64,000 nt of DNA from an uncultured Phocaeicola sp. (GCA_944320815.1 CALUIZ010000007.1:47394-111393), one strand, 5' to 3'. Shown: positions 34,144-43,976, numbered from the stretch's first letter. Notes: generated by a model not told the origin, from the letters alone. Made by a program: numbers and translations.

Positions 34144-35967
34144 ATGAAAAAGATAATAATGAAAAGATTTCATCTGCTGTGTGTCTTGGGGCTGTTGGCC
34201 GCAAGCGGATGCAATACCTTTGAATCTGAGCCATTGGAATGGACACTGGAAGAAGATGTGGTCAATCCGAAAGACTCTTTGGCCAGCACGATGAAGGGCT
34301 TGTATTATGCTGTGTATTATTCATTGCCTTCGCTGCACAACCGGCTGAGCAGTTCTTATCTGGACGCGGCTACGGATGACGGTGTCCCGACGCGTGACAT
34401 GGGGGGAAGTAGCAGCCTGGAAAACTACCGTAACGGACGGTTGTCGCCGGAAAACATTGCGAGTGTGGATGGAAATGCCTGGGACAACTTCTATACCGGT
34501 ATCCGCCGTGCGAACCTGTTTCTGGAAAAGATAAAGGACTATCCTACGGGACCGAATCTTACAGCCGATGAGAAGAAGCGTATGATTGCCGAAACGCGTT
34601 TTCTCCGTGCCTATTTCTATTTTGAACTGATGAAGCGATGGGGCGGTGTGCCTATGGTGGGCGACAATGTCTTCAATTACGATGATAATTGGAACATTCC
34701 TCGGAGCAGCATGAAAGATGTGAAGGATTATATATTGGAAGAAATCAGTCCGGATGTCGAGGGCTCTTGCTACAACGACCTGTATGACGCGATGGTGACG
34801 GTTCCCACCGAACTGGAAAGTATTGTGGGACGTGTCAACAAGGGGGCGGTATTGGGATTCCTGTCGCATATGAAGCTTTATCTGGCGAGTCCGCTGTATG
34901 CGGAGAAACTGGCGAAAGAGGGTGAAACGGTAGCCGAAGGAGAAAGATGGCAGGATGCTGCCGATGCGGCGAAAGCGGTAATCGATCTCGGCGTTTATGG
35001 CCTGAACAAGACTTCGGTCGATGATAAGGGGAATTCCGGGGCGGCAGGCTTTCTGGAGTTCTTCGGCGATGCGAAAGAGATTGCCGGAAACAATGAGGAG
35101 GCCATTTTCTTCAAACTGTCGGGCGACGGAACCAGTCCGGAAACCAACAACAGTCCGATTGGTTACCAGCGCGGCAAATGCTGGGGATATACCAGCCCGA
35201 GCCAGAATCTGGTGGACGCTTTCCTGACATTGGACGGCAAACGGATTGATGACCCTACGGCCAAATATCCGTATGACCCGCAGCATCCGTATGCGAACCG
35301 TGACCCGCGTCTCACTTATACAGTCTTTTATAACGGCTCGATGTGGCTGAAACGTGCGGTGGAAACTTTTGAAGGCGGTCTGGACCGTCCGTATTCACCG
35401 GGCAGAATCGCGACGCAGACGGGGTATTATCTGCGCAAGTTCCTCGGTCTGAACGAGAACCGTAATGACAATTCCGGTTTTGAGTCTATACCTCACAATC
35501 ACAATATTGTCCGCTATGCGGAGATTCTGCTGAACTACGCGGAAGCGCTCAATGAAGTGGATAAGGCAGGCAATGCGGGTGCGAATGCCGCCGTCATTGA
35601 AGACTGTCTGATTCAGTTGCGTGAACGTGCCGGAATCGAAGCCGGAGCTGACGGACGTTATGGATTGCCCGTAAACTACACCTATGAGGAAATGCAGGAA
35701 ATCATCCGTAACGAAAGACGCATTGAACTGGCTTTCGAGGAACACCGTTTCTGGGACATCCGCCGCTGGAAGATTGCCGAAGATGTGATGAACAAGCCTG
35801 TCAGAGGTGTCGAGATTGTCAAACTGCCGGACGGTTCGTTCCAGTATGAGTATGTGGATGTGCGCACGTCTACCTTCGACAAGACTAAAATGTACTGGTA
35901 TCCCATTCCTCGTACAGAAATGGAGGGCAATCCAGAGTTAACTCAAAATCCCGGTTGGGACTATTAA
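34144..35967 (+). CDS. SusD/RagB-family lipoprotein (first pair)
   Basis: The 607-residue surface lipoprotein (lipobox LAASGC, Cys23) has the SusD fold: TPR-like helices with RFLRAYFYFELMKRWGGVPMV, the conserved RYAEILLNYAEALNE helix, IIRNERRIELAFEEHRFWDIRRW, and a C-terminal YWYPIPRTEMEGNPELTQNPGW. SusD proteins form the lid over their SusC and pick the ligand. It should pair with the SusC gene 19 bases upstream. The ligand is unknown. A second ATG at 34162 could also start a signal peptide. Confidence 0.94.
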   Translation: MKKIIMKRFHLLCVLGLLAASGCNTFESEPLEWTLEEDVVNPKDSLASTMKGLYYAVYYSLPSLHNRLSSSYLDAATDDGVPTRDMGGSSSLENYRNGRLSPENIASVDGNAWDNFYTGIRRANLFLEKIKDYPTGPNLTADEKKRMIAETRFLRAYFYFELMKRWGGVPMVGDNVFNYDDNWNIPRSSMKDVKDYILEEISPDVEGSCYNDLYDAMVTVPTELESIVGRVNKGAVLGFLSHMKLYLASPLYAEKLAKEGETVAEGERWQDAADAAKAVIDLGVYGLNKTSVDDKGNSGAAGFLEFFGDAKEIAGNNEEAIFFKLSGDGTSPETNNSPIGYQRGKCWGYTSPSQNLVDAFLTLDGKRIDDPTAKYPYDPQHPYANRDPRLTYTVFYNGSMWLKRAVETFEGGLDRPYSPGRIATQTGYYLRKFLGLNENRNDNSGFESIPHNHNIVRYAEILLNYAEALNEVDKAGNAGANAAVIEDCLIQLRERAGIEAGADGRYGLPVNYTYEEMQEIIRNERRIELAFEEHRFWDIRRWKIAEDVMNKPVRGVEIVKLPDGSFQYEYVDVRTSTFDKTKMYWYPIPRTEMEGNPELTQNPGWDY

Positions 35968-35988
35968 AAAACACAGATTTAGAATAAT

Positions 35989-38900
35989 ATGAAACATATA
36001 ATCATCCTTTTATTGTCGCTGATGCCATTGTCGGTATGGGCGCAGGTTACCGTGAAAGGTACTGTAAAAGATGCCACAGACGTATTGGTGGGGGCTACCG
36101 TCAGGGAAGTGGGTAACTCGACCAACGGTGTGCTTACGGATTTGGATGGTAATTTTACCATAAAGGTGAAAAGCAGCAGTTCCAAACTGCAGATCAGTTA
36201 TGTGGGATATACCACAAAGACTGTAACCGCAAGAAGCAATATGATTATCGTGCTGGAGAATGATGCCACGATGTTGAATGAGGTGGTGGTGATACAGCAG
36301 GGATTCGGAACAAAATCCAGATTGTCCAACATCGCGTCTATCAGCCAGGTGAACGGAAGCACATTGCGTCAGTCGCCTACAGCTAACATTCAGAATGCGC
36401 TGGCCGGACGTTTGCCGGGACTTTTCCAGTTGCAGTCGAGCGGACAGCCGGGTAATGATGCTGCCAGTATATTCATCCGCGGTATTTCCACTTATGCAGA
36501 TGTTTCTGTTTCACCGCTGGTATTGATTGACGATATCGAGTCTGATATTTCCACGCTGTCGCAGCTGTCTCCGAACGACATCGAGGACGTGGCGATTCTG
36601 AAAGACGCGGCGAGTACCTCCATCTTCGGATTGAAGGGAGCTAACGGTGTCATCCTGATTACGACACGCCGCGGTAAAGTCGGGAAGCCCAAAATCACTT
36701 TCCGTGCGGATATCGGTCTGCAGCAGCCTACTTACAACAGTGAGTTTCTGGATTCTTACCAGAGCCTGAAGCTGATCAAGGAAATGTATATGAACGATGA
36801 CAATGTCGCTGAACTGGCTGACCCGCTTTACAGCGACGAGTCTTTGGAACACTACCGTCTGGGCGATTCTCCCTATCTTTATCCGAACGTGGACTGGCAG
36901 GACCTGATGTACAAGAAGACATCTCTGATGCAGCAGTATAATGTGGATGTGCAGGGAGGTACTGACAAGGTGAAGTATTTCGTTTCGTTCGGTTATACAG
37001 ACCAGGGCGGTCTGCTGAAGAATATTCCCAAGACGGAGGACTTCAACAACGACTATTACCTGAAGCGTTACAACCTGCGTTCCAACTTCGACATCCAGAT
37101 CACGAAGGACTTCCTGATGAAAATCAACGCCAACGCCATCCTTTCGGAAGTGAACGAGCCGTATCTGCCCAATCCGGGACAGACGGGTACATTCAGTATC
37201 TTTACCCGACTGATGGGAGGACACTTCACTCCGTGGCGTTATCCGGCCTACAATCCGGACGGCACGTTCGGTATGTACAGCGGTTCGCCGATGAATCCTT
37301 TGGCTTTGATGGCTCAGGGCGGTTACGACCGTGAATGGAAGAACAATGTGAACGGAAACATTACGCTGGAGCATAAGCTGGATTTCATTACGGAAGGTCT
37401 GAAGATTCGGGGTGTGATGGCGTTGACCAACCGCTGGGGAACTACCCGTACACTGCACCGTTCGAGCGGTGACTTCCTGGCCTTTTATCATGATGCGGAA
37501 ACGGATACCTATATGCCGGTCAACCAGTACGTCTATGTGCTGCGTCCGATGAATGTTGACGAAGAAGAGTCGAAGCCGTATCTGCAGATCAATTCCCGCG
37601 TCGACCTGTCGTACAGCCGCAAGTTCGGCGGGCACAACATCGGCGGTCTGTTGATGGCCAACTGGTATACCGACCGTACTGGCGAGGACACGCCGAGTAA
37701 CTCTATCAGTTACTCCGGACGTCTCAGCTACGACTATAATTCGCGCTACCTGATTGAAGTGAGCGGCTCGTACAACGGTTCCGACCGTTTCTCGAAACAG
37801 AACCGTTTCGACTTCTTCCCGTCAGTGTCTTGGGGATGGAACATCGCGGAAGAGCCTTATGCCAAACCGTGGCTGAACAGTGTCTTTGTGGACATGCTGA
37901 AATTGAGAGGGTCATACGGTCTTTCCGGTGCCGATGCGGTGGTCGGTGGTGTATATACCTATCTGGAATCCTACAAGAAAGATTATGACTATCCGTTCGG
38001 CGAATCTACTTCAACCACTAAAATTCCGGCTTACTTCCTGGAAAAGATTGCCAATGAAAACGTGAAGTGGGAGGTGGAGAAGAAACTCAATCTGGGTGTC
38101 GACCTGCGTATGTTCAACAACCGTCTGGCTGTCACCTATGAGTACTTTATCAACCATCGTAACGACATCTTGTCGAAACCGCAGAACATTCCGCTTTATG
38201 GCGGTTATATGGACGGCGTGTTGCCTTACATGAACATCGGACGCACTGAAAACCGCGGTTGGGACCTGGAAGTGACCTGGCGTTCTACTATCGGAGACAA
38301 TTTCAGCTACTTCCTGCGTGGTATCGTGTCGCACGCGAAGAACAAGATTATCGACATGGGAGAGAATCCCAGTCCGTACACCTTGAGTATGCAGACGGGC
38401 CGTCCTATCGGCACCATTTTCGGGTATGTGGTCGACGGGTTCTATAACAGTCAGGAAGAGATTGACAACGGTCCGTATGACAAGTTGAGGGATGTGATTC
38501 CGGGCGACTTGAAGTACAAGGACATCAGCGGTCCGAGCGGAGTGCCCGACGGTATCATCAATGAATATGACAAGGTGGCCATCGGAAACGACCGTCCCGA
38601 CACGAACTATGGTCTGACAATCGGACTGTCTTATAAAGGATTCGACTTCAGCACGTTGTTCCAGGGAGCGACCGGTGCCTCGTTGAACTGCCAGAAAGTG
38701 CTGACAATCGGAAGTACTGACGGTCGTCCGCGTCCGATTCATCTGAACCGCTGGACGCAGTTTGACGAGAATGGCAACAAGGTGACCGATCCGGAGCAGC
38801 TGATTGAAATGAACAAGGATGCCAAGTTCCCTATCTTGAGCGAACAGTTGGGACACAACTCGGCGACTTCTACTTTCTGGCTGCGTTCGGCCGACTACCT

Positions 38901-39120
38901 GCGCTGGAAGAACATCGAGCTGGGATATACGTTCCCGCAGTCATGGACACAGCGGATGAAAGTAAGCTCCCTCCGTATCTACGCTTCCGCACAGAATCTG
39001 CTGACATGGTCCAAGCTGAACGATTATGAAGTGGACCCGGAAAGTTCGAAGTTGGCCAATCCGCTGGATACCTATCCGCAGCAGCGTGTTTATAATTTTG
39101 GATGTCAAATCGTATTTTAA
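35989..39120 (+). CDS. SusC-like TonB-dependent outer membrane protein (second pair)
   Basis: The 1043-residue receptor is complete: signal peptide, N-terminal carboxypeptidase-regulatory-like domain (about 20-105, VKGTVKDATDVLVGATV to NGVLTDLDGNF), the LNEVVVIQQGFGTKSR segment before the plug, a plug domain with IFIRGISTY and VAILKDAASTSIFGLKGANGVILITTRRG, and the barrel ending in VYNFGCQIVF. The usual EVVVTGYGTQ is altered to EVVVIQQGFGTK. It starts 21 bases after the first SusD gene, so two import pairs are read from one transcript. It has no separate STN signalling domain, so it is not an obvious partner for the FecR protein. Confidence 0.95.
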   Translation: MKHIIILLLSLMPLSVWAQVTVKGTVKDATDVLVGATVREVGNSTNGVLTDLDGNFTIKVKSSSSKLQISYVGYTTKTVTARSNMIIVLENDATMLNEVVVIQQGFGTKSRLSNIASISQVNGSTLRQSPTANIQNALAGRLPGLFQLQSSGQPGNDAASIFIRGISTYADVSVSPLVLIDDIESDISTLSQLSPNDIEDVAILKDAASTSIFGLKGANGVILITTRRGKVGKPKITFRADIGLQQPTYNSEFLDSYQSLKLIKEMYMNDDNVAELADPLYSDESLEHYRLGDSPYLYPNVDWQDLMYKKTSLMQQYNVDVQGGTDKVKYFVSFGYTDQGGLLKNIPKTEDFNNDYYLKRYNLRSNFDIQITKDFLMKINANAILSEVNEPYLPNPGQTGTFSIFTRLMGGHFTPWRYPAYNPDGTFGMYSGSPMNPLALMAQGGYDREWKNNVNGNITLEHKLDFITEGLKIRGVMALTNRWGTTRTLHRSSGDFLAFYHDAETDTYMPVNQYVYVLRPMNVDEEESKPYLQINSRVDLSYSRKFGGHNIGGLLMANWYTDRTGEDTPSNSISYSGRLSYDYNSRYLIEVSGSYNGSDRFSKQNRFDFFPSVSWGWNIAEEPYAKPWLNSVFVDMLKLRGSYGLSGADAVVGGVYTYLESYKKDYDYPFGESTSTTKIPAYFLEKIANENVKWEVEKKLNLGVDLRMFNNRLAVTYEYFINHRNDILSKPQNIPLYGGYMDGVLPYMNIGRTENRGWDLEVTWRSTIGDNFSYFLRGIVSHAKNKIIDMGENPSPYTLSMQTGRPIGTIFGYVVDGFYNSQEEIDNGPYDKLRDVIPGDLKYKDISGPSGVPDGIINEYDKVAIGNDRPDTNYGLTIGLSYKGFDFSTLFQGATGASLNCQKVLTIGSTDGRPRPIHLNRWTQFDENGNKVTDPEQLIEMNKDAKFPILSEQLGHNSATSTFWLRSADYLRWKNIELGYTFPQSWTQRMKVSSLRIYASAQNLLTWSKLNDYEVDPESSKLANPLDTYPQQRVYNFGCQIVF

Positions 39121-39133
39121 TGATTATACTTGT

Positions 39134-40900
39134 ATGAAAAATAAATTGTTTGTATTGTTGGGTGCCTGTCTGTTCTGGTCATCATGTACCGAAACCACCG
39201 AAGGTTTTCTGGACAGCAAAGGCAAGGAAACGGACGATTTGGAGTCTGTCTTTTCCGACAGTATCAAGGTGATGGGGTTCAACGCCGCTCTCTACTGGCA
39301 GGTGGGACGCTGCACCATGTCTCCTCATAACGTGGCAAGTAACCTGCAGAACTACAAGGACTATGAAGCCGGCACAGACAATAGCCGCTACTCGTATTTC
39401 AAGGTCACAGAGTTTACTCCGGCTTATACGAAAGGCGATTTCAGCCAGGGAGGAACGAATGCCGGGTTCACTGATTTCCAGAAAGGCTGGCAGGAGCCGT
39501 ATCAGACGATTTACCGCTGCAACTCGTTCCTGCAGAACTATCAGAAGGCACCTTTGAGCGAGACGATGAAGAAGCGTCTGGCAGATGAAGCCCGCTTTAT
39601 CCGCGCGTTTTTCTATTTTCATCTTTTGCGGCAGTACGGAGGACTTCCGTTGCTTTATGATGATGTGATTGACCCGTATAATCCGGCCTTGCTGGAACGT
39701 TCCTCTTTTGAAACCTGCGTTGACTACATTGCAAGCGAACTGGAATATTGTGCTGACAACCTTCCTCTCGTGCAGGACGGTGTCGACTATGGGCGTGCCA
39801 CGGCACCGGCAGCTTTGGGTGTGCTGACGGAACTGTATGCTTTGGCTGCCAGTCCGCTGTATAACGGTGAAAATATCGGAAGCGGAGACAACCGCTTGCT
39901 GGTGGGTTACGACAATTATGACGTGACTCGTTGGCAGAAAGTGGTCAGTACCGCCAAACGTCTGATGGAACTGGGTACGAACGAATTGCTGGTTGACAAC
40001 GACACACGTCCGGGCAACGGCTTTTATAAAGCAACAACTACCCGTGTGTCTAAAGAACGGGTTTGGATGTGGCTGACCGTGAGCACCAACTTCCTTCAGA
40101 AGGCTTTGCTTCCCAAGAGCCGTAACGGTAACCATCTGATTTATCCGTATCACGAACTGGTGGAAGCTTTCCCGATGAAGAACGGAAAAGCCATTGACGA
40201 CCCTGATTCCGGCTATGATCCGGAACATCCGTATGACAACCGCGACCCCCGTATGGGATATACCATCATCTATAACGGTGCGAAATGGATCAAGAATAAA
40301 GGTGAGGAGGCAGAACCTGTCTACACTTACCGCGGAGCAACGGATGACGGATATGGCACAGCACAAGGTTCACCGACGGGATATTATTATCGCAAATGTT
40401 CCAATGAATCACTGAGAGGCGGTGACTCCGATTCCGAAGGCCAGGGATTGTCGTTTATCCGTTATTCGAGCATCATGCTTTATTATGCGGAAGCTTTGAC
40501 GGAACTGGATGTCGATGCGAACCGAAGCGAGATTGAATCCCAACTCTTCCAGATCCGCAACCGTGCCGGCATCGATCCGGGTGAGGACGGACGTTATGGA
40601 GTGCCTGCCAATATGAACAAGGAGGAGATGATTGAATTCATCATGAACGAGCGGCGCATTGAGTTCGCCAACGAATGCGGCAACCGTTTCTGGGACTTGA
40701 AACGCCGCAAGATGTACGAGCGTCTGAACGGTGTGTGGACCAGTGCGGCTGTTTGGGAAAAGGTCGGCGATAATGAATATACCTGGTCGGTAGTTCCTAT
40801 CGAACAGCATTTCTTCAGTGAACGGATGTATTTCAGTGCCATTCCGCAAAGAGAGATAGATGCCTCTCATGGAAAACTGATTCAGAATCCGGGCTGGTAA
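39134..40900 (+). CDS. SusD/RagB-family lipoprotein (second pair)
   Basis: The 588-residue lipoprotein (Cys18 in FWSSC) shows SusD hallmarks: ADEARFIRAFFYFHLLRQYGGLPLLYDD, SFIRYSSIMLYYAEALTE, MIEFIMNERRIEFANECGNRFWDLKRR and a final AIPQREIDASHGKLIQNPGW. The open frame continues upstream into the susC gene, but the ATG at 39134 starts a proper lipoprotein signal and is 13 bases after the SusC stop. It is about 20 residues shorter than the first SusD and clearly different in sequence, so the two pairs likely bind different parts of the substrate. Confidence 0.94.
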   Translation: MKNKLFVLLGACLFWSSCTETTEGFLDSKGKETDDLESVFSDSIKVMGFNAALYWQVGRCTMSPHNVASNLQNYKDYEAGTDNSRYSYFKVTEFTPAYTKGDFSQGGTNAGFTDFQKGWQEPYQTIYRCNSFLQNYQKAPLSETMKKRLADEARFIRAFFYFHLLRQYGGLPLLYDDVIDPYNPALLERSSFETCVDYIASELEYCADNLPLVQDGVDYGRATAPAALGVLTELYALAASPLYNGENIGSGDNRLLVGYDNYDVTRWQKVVSTAKRLMELGTNELLVDNDTRPGNGFYKATTTRVSKERVWMWLTVSTNFLQKALLPKSRNGNHLIYPYHELVEAFPMKNGKAIDDPDSGYDPEHPYDNRDPRMGYTIIYNGAKWIKNKGEEAEPVYTYRGATDDGYGTAQGSPTGYYYRKCSNESLRGGDSDSEGQGLSFIRYSSIMLYYAEALTELDVDANRSEIESQLFQIRNRAGIDPGEDGRYGVPANMNKEEMIEFIMNERRIEFANECGNRFWDLKRRKMYERLNGVWTSAAVWEKVGDNEYTWSVVPIEQHFFSERMYFSAIPQREIDASHGKLIQNPGW

Positions 40901-40932
40901 TTGTCAGTTGCTAATTTAATGTTTCAATGCTT

Positions 40933-42333
40933 ATGAAAAAGATAAATAGATATTGGTTTATGCTCGCTTTTTCTGTTTTGATGCTGGGCATGAGCGGCTG
41001 TTCGGACGATTATGAGTATTCTTCGGACTATTCTTCTTATGAAAACGCTACGCTGAAGGTGGCTCTGGTGAATGAGGACAATGTGCTGGAGCTGAACCTG
41101 ATCAACGGAACGCATACGCTTACGATGGAAGTGACTCCGGAGAGTCTGATAATTGACCCTGCGGCATACCTTTACAAGGTCAGCGACGAAACGGTTGCCA
41201 CGGTTGACAATGAAGGGACGCTGACCATGCTGAAAGAAGGTGAAACGGACCTGACGGTCACTTTCCGCGGGTATCACAACTTGTCAACTTCCTGCAAGGT
41301 GAAAATCTCTCCGATTTTAACTGAATCGTTGGTTGTGCCTGAGCAGATAACTGTGGAAGAGGAGAAGACGTACGATTTGGCTTCCAACATTACGGTGACT
41401 CCTTCGCAGGCAAGCCGCAAGTTCGTTTATACATCTTCAGATGAGGACGTGGTTGTGGTAGACGAGAATGGAATTGTAACCGGAATTAAGGAGGGCGAGG
41501 CTTCCATAACGGTCACTACAACTGATGGTACGAATCTTACGGAAACCATTCCGGTAAAAGTGGTGGGCAAGATTTACATTACGGCAATAAAGCTTCCGAC
41601 GGATAAGACTGACGGAAAGACGTTTGTGGTAGGACAGGCCTTCAATTTGGCAGCGCAGACTACAATTGTGCCGTCAAACGCTTCCGAGCCGGTTGTCACT
41701 TATTCACTGAAGAGTGGAGAGGGTGTGGCAAGCGTAACTGAAGACGGCATTGTCACTGCATTGTCTGCAGGAAGTGCTACTATTTTGGCTGAGGCGCAGG
41801 ATGGCAGTGGGGTTACCGCTGAAATAACCATTACGGTCGGTTCGGGCGAATGGTTCGAGCGTGCGCTTTGGACGATTGATACCAATTATCGTTGTGATGC
41901 CGGTGATGGCGAGAAGAACTATACCGTGGATGGAAGTACCGGTGCTCCTGAACACATGTTGGATGGAAAGACCAGCACTTATTTTGCATTGGTAAAACCG
42001 GAAAAGGGTTCTTATAACGGTTATGTAAACAAAAATACCGAGCATTATTTCGTTGTAGACATGGGCGCATCGTGCGAGTTCAATGAGTTTAAATGGATAC
42101 ACCGTAATACGACACGAGGAATGCAGGTATGGAACATCACCTTGTATGGCAGCAATGACGGCAGTGCGTTTACGGAAATCCAGGCTGACATTGATCTGGC
42201 CCAGAGTCCGACAGAGCAGAATTTTGATATCCCTGCTTCCAACTATCGGTATATCAAGGTGCAGTTTAATGAATGGGACCCGGTCAACAACTATAATGTA
42301 ACGGTTGCCGAGTTCAATGTAGGCAAGAAATAA
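40933..42333 (+). CDS. Surface glycan-binding lipoprotein: Ig-like domains plus F5/8 type C (discoidin) domain
   Basis: The 466-residue lipoprotein has the lipobox MSGC followed by Ser-Asp-Asp-Tyr-Glu, resembling the acidic signal that sends Bacteroides lipoproteins to the cell surface. Three Big_2-like Ig repeats follow (about 40-125, 125-210, 215-300), each with the pattern ...VATVDNEGTLTMLKEGETDLTV. The C-terminal domain (about 305-466) has the discoidin/CBM32 look: MLDGKTSTYF, HYFVVDMGASCEFNEFKW and NYRYIKVQFNEW. It sits where SusE/SusF-type binding proteins usually do and probably holds glycoprotein sugars for the second SusCD pair. The ATG at 40927 is an alternative start. Confidence 0.82.
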   Translation: MKKINRYWFMLAFSVLMLGMSGCSDDYEYSSDYSSYENATLKVALVNEDNVLELNLINGTHTLTMEVTPESLIIDPAAYLYKVSDETVATVDNEGTLTMLKEGETDLTVTFRGYHNLSTSCKVKISPILTESLVVPEQITVEEEKTYDLASNITVTPSQASRKFVYTSSDEDVVVVDENGIVTGIKEGEASITVTTTDGTNLTETIPVKVVGKIYITAIKLPTDKTDGKTFVVGQAFNLAAQTTIVPSNASEPVVTYSLKSGEGVASVTEDGIVTALSAGSATILAEAQDGSGVTAEITITVGSGEWFERALWTIDTNYRCDAGDGEKNYTVDGSTGAPEHMLDGKTSTYFALVKPEKGSYNGYVNKNTEHYFVVDMGASCEFNEFKWIHRNTTRGMQVWNITLYGSNDGSAFTEIQADIDLAQSPTEQNFDIPASNYRYIKVQFNEWDPVNNYNVTVAEFNVGKK

Positions 42334-42340
42334 AAGCAAG

Positions 42341-42371
42341 TGTCCGCAGTTTGCCGGCCGGACTGCGGACA
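42341..42371. terminator. Hairpin after the glycan-binding lipoprotein gene
   Basis: A perfect 10-bp stem (42341-42350 with 42362-42371) around an 11-base GC-rich loop starts 7 bases after the stop codon. No T-run follows, so it may slow decay of the upstream mRNA rather than end transcription. Confidence 0.45.
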
Positions 42372-42388
42372 TTCAGAAAGTAGAATAA

Positions 42389-42417
42389 TTTGTTTGGTAA
42401 AAAATTATCTACATTTG
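42389..42417 (+). promoter_or_regulatory. Promoter-like element before the GH29 gene
   Basis: TACATTTG at 42410-42417 is an exact -7 element; TTTG at 42389-42392 is 17 bases upstream, slightly short of the usual 19-21. Transcription would start near 42424, right at the base of the next hairpin. Confidence 0.45.
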
Positions 42418-42422
42418 CAGAG

Positions 42423-42467
42423 AAGAGTGTACGCGGCCTGCCATGTTTTGACGTGCACTCTTTTTAA
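42423..42467 (+). terminator. Terminator-like hairpin in the GH29 leader (possible attenuator)
   Basis: Arms 42423-42433 and 42452-42462 pair over 11 bp with one G-U and are followed by a run of T (42461-42465). It is the best intrinsic terminator between the binding-protein gene and GH29. Because a promoter element lies immediately before it, it may instead be the first structure of the GH29 transcript. Confidence 0.6.
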
Positions 42468-42524
42468 AAAGGAAATATCAATCATTTAAACTTTAATCAT
42501 TAACAGTTAAATCAAGTATCATTT

Positions 42525-43964
42525 ATGAAGAAAAACTTTTTCAGGACATTTGTCTTCCTTTCTTTGTTTTCGGTAGGGATGGTGGCACAGAACCAGCCGA
42601 AGAAACTGCCCGCCGACTTGGAGATTCCCCTGCAGTACGGAGCCGACCGTCTGGGCAAACGTCAGGATGCTGCCATGCAGAAGTTCCGTGACAACCGTCT
42701 GGGTGCGTTCATCCACTGGGGGCTGTATGCCATTCCCGGCGGTGAGTGGAACGGAAAGGTCTATACGGGTGCGGCCGAATGGCTGAAGTCGTGGGCAAAA
42801 GTCCCCGCCGCCGATTGGCTGAAGCTGATGGACCAGTGGAATCCGGAGAAGTTCGACGCGAAGGCTTGGGCGAAGATGGCGAAGCGTATGGGAGTGAAGT
42901 ATGTGAAGATTACTACCAAGCATCACGAGGGCTTCTGCCTGTGGCCGAGCAAGTACAGCAAGTACACCGTAGCGCAGACTCCCTATAAGAAGGATCTTCT
43001 GGGAGAGCTGGTCAAAGCATATAATGACGAGGGCATCGACGTGCACTTCTACTTCTCAGTAATGGACTGGAGCCATCCGGACTACCGCTACAGCATCAAG
43101 TCGAAGGAGGACGAGGAGGCTATGGCCCGCTTCTTTGAGTTCACGGACAATCAGTTGAAGGAACTGGCCGAGCGTTATCCTACGGTGAAGGACTTCTGGT
43201 TCGACGGAACCTGGGATGCCAGCATCAAGAACAACGGATGGTGGACTGCCCATGTGGAGAAGATGCTGAAGGAACTTCTTCCCGGTGTGACCATCAACAG
43301 CCGTCTGCGTGCGGATGATTACGGCAAACGTCATTTCGACAGCAACGGTCACCTGATGGGCGACTATGAATCCGGTTATGAACGCCGTCTTCCGGACCCC
43401 GTGAAGGATTTGAAGGTGACCCGTTGGGACTGGGAAGCCTGCATGACGGTTCCGGAAAACCAGTGGGGATATCACAAAGACTGGTCGTTGAGCTATGTGA
43501 AGACTCCGATTGAGGTGCTCGAACGTATCGTTCATGCCGTTTCAATGGGCGGCAACATGGTCGTGAACTTCGGTCCCCAGCCTGACGGTGACTTCCGTCC
43601 GGAAGAGAAGGAACTGGCCGAATATGTGGGAAAATGGATGAAGAAGAACGGCGAGTGCATTTACGGATGTGACTATGCCGGTTTTGAAAAACAGTCATGG
43701 GGATATTACACCCGCAAGGGCGATGACGTGTACATGGTTGTCTTCAATCCGCCCTATTCGAAGCATCTGGTGGTGAAGACACCGGCCGGAACCAGTGTGA
43801 AGGCGGCTGAAGTCATCGGCGGCAAGGAAGTGAAGGTGGAAGAGACGGCACGCAACGAGTTCAACGTGGATGTTCCTTCCTCTCTGCCTGGCGAACCGTT
43901 CGTCATCAAACTGAAGATAGAGAAGAAGCAGAGCGGAAACCAATACCGCGATGCGCTGACCTGA
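42525..43964 (+). CDS. GH29 alpha-L-fucosidase
   Basis: The 479-residue enzyme has a signal peptide (cut near MVAQ) and is secreted, probably periplasmic. GH29 hallmarks are RLGAFIHWGLYAIPGGEW, KYVKITTKHHEGFCLWPSKYSKY, VHFYFSVMDW and DFWFDGTWD, where Asp227 is the nucleophile of this retaining family. The C-terminal beta domain starts near 385. It removes alpha-linked L-fucose from glycan ends, in keeping with mucin O-glycans or the core/antenna fucose of N-glycans. It is the last gene of the block and probably has its own promoter and leader (see upstream entries). Fucose catabolism genes are not in the window. Confidence 0.94.
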   Translation: MKKNFFRTFVFLSLFSVGMVAQNQPKKLPADLEIPLQYGADRLGKRQDAAMQKFRDNRLGAFIHWGLYAIPGGEWNGKVYTGAAEWLKSWAKVPAADWLKLMDQWNPEKFDAKAWAKMAKRMGVKYVKITTKHHEGFCLWPSKYSKYTVAQTPYKKDLLGELVKAYNDEGIDVHFYFSVMDWSHPDYRYSIKSKEDEEAMARFFEFTDNQLKELAERYPTVKDFWFDGTWDASIKNNGWWTAHVEKMLKELLPGVTINSRLRADDYGKRHFDSNGHLMGDYESGYERRLPDPVKDLKVTRWDWEACMTVPENQWGYHKDWSLSYVKTPIEVLERIVHAVSMGGNMVVNFGPQPDGDFRPEEKELAEYVGKWMKKNGECIYGCDYAGFEKQSWGYYTRKGDDVYMVVFNPPYSKHLVVKTPAGTSVKAAEVIGGKEVKVEETARNEFNVDVPSSLPGEPFVIKLKIEKKQSGNQYRDALT

Positions 43965-43976
43965 ATATGATATGAC

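Noticed and set aside
36511..37635. Antisense frame of 374 codons within the second SusC gene
   Set aside because: Lies wholly in the plug and barrel coding region of a complete SusC.
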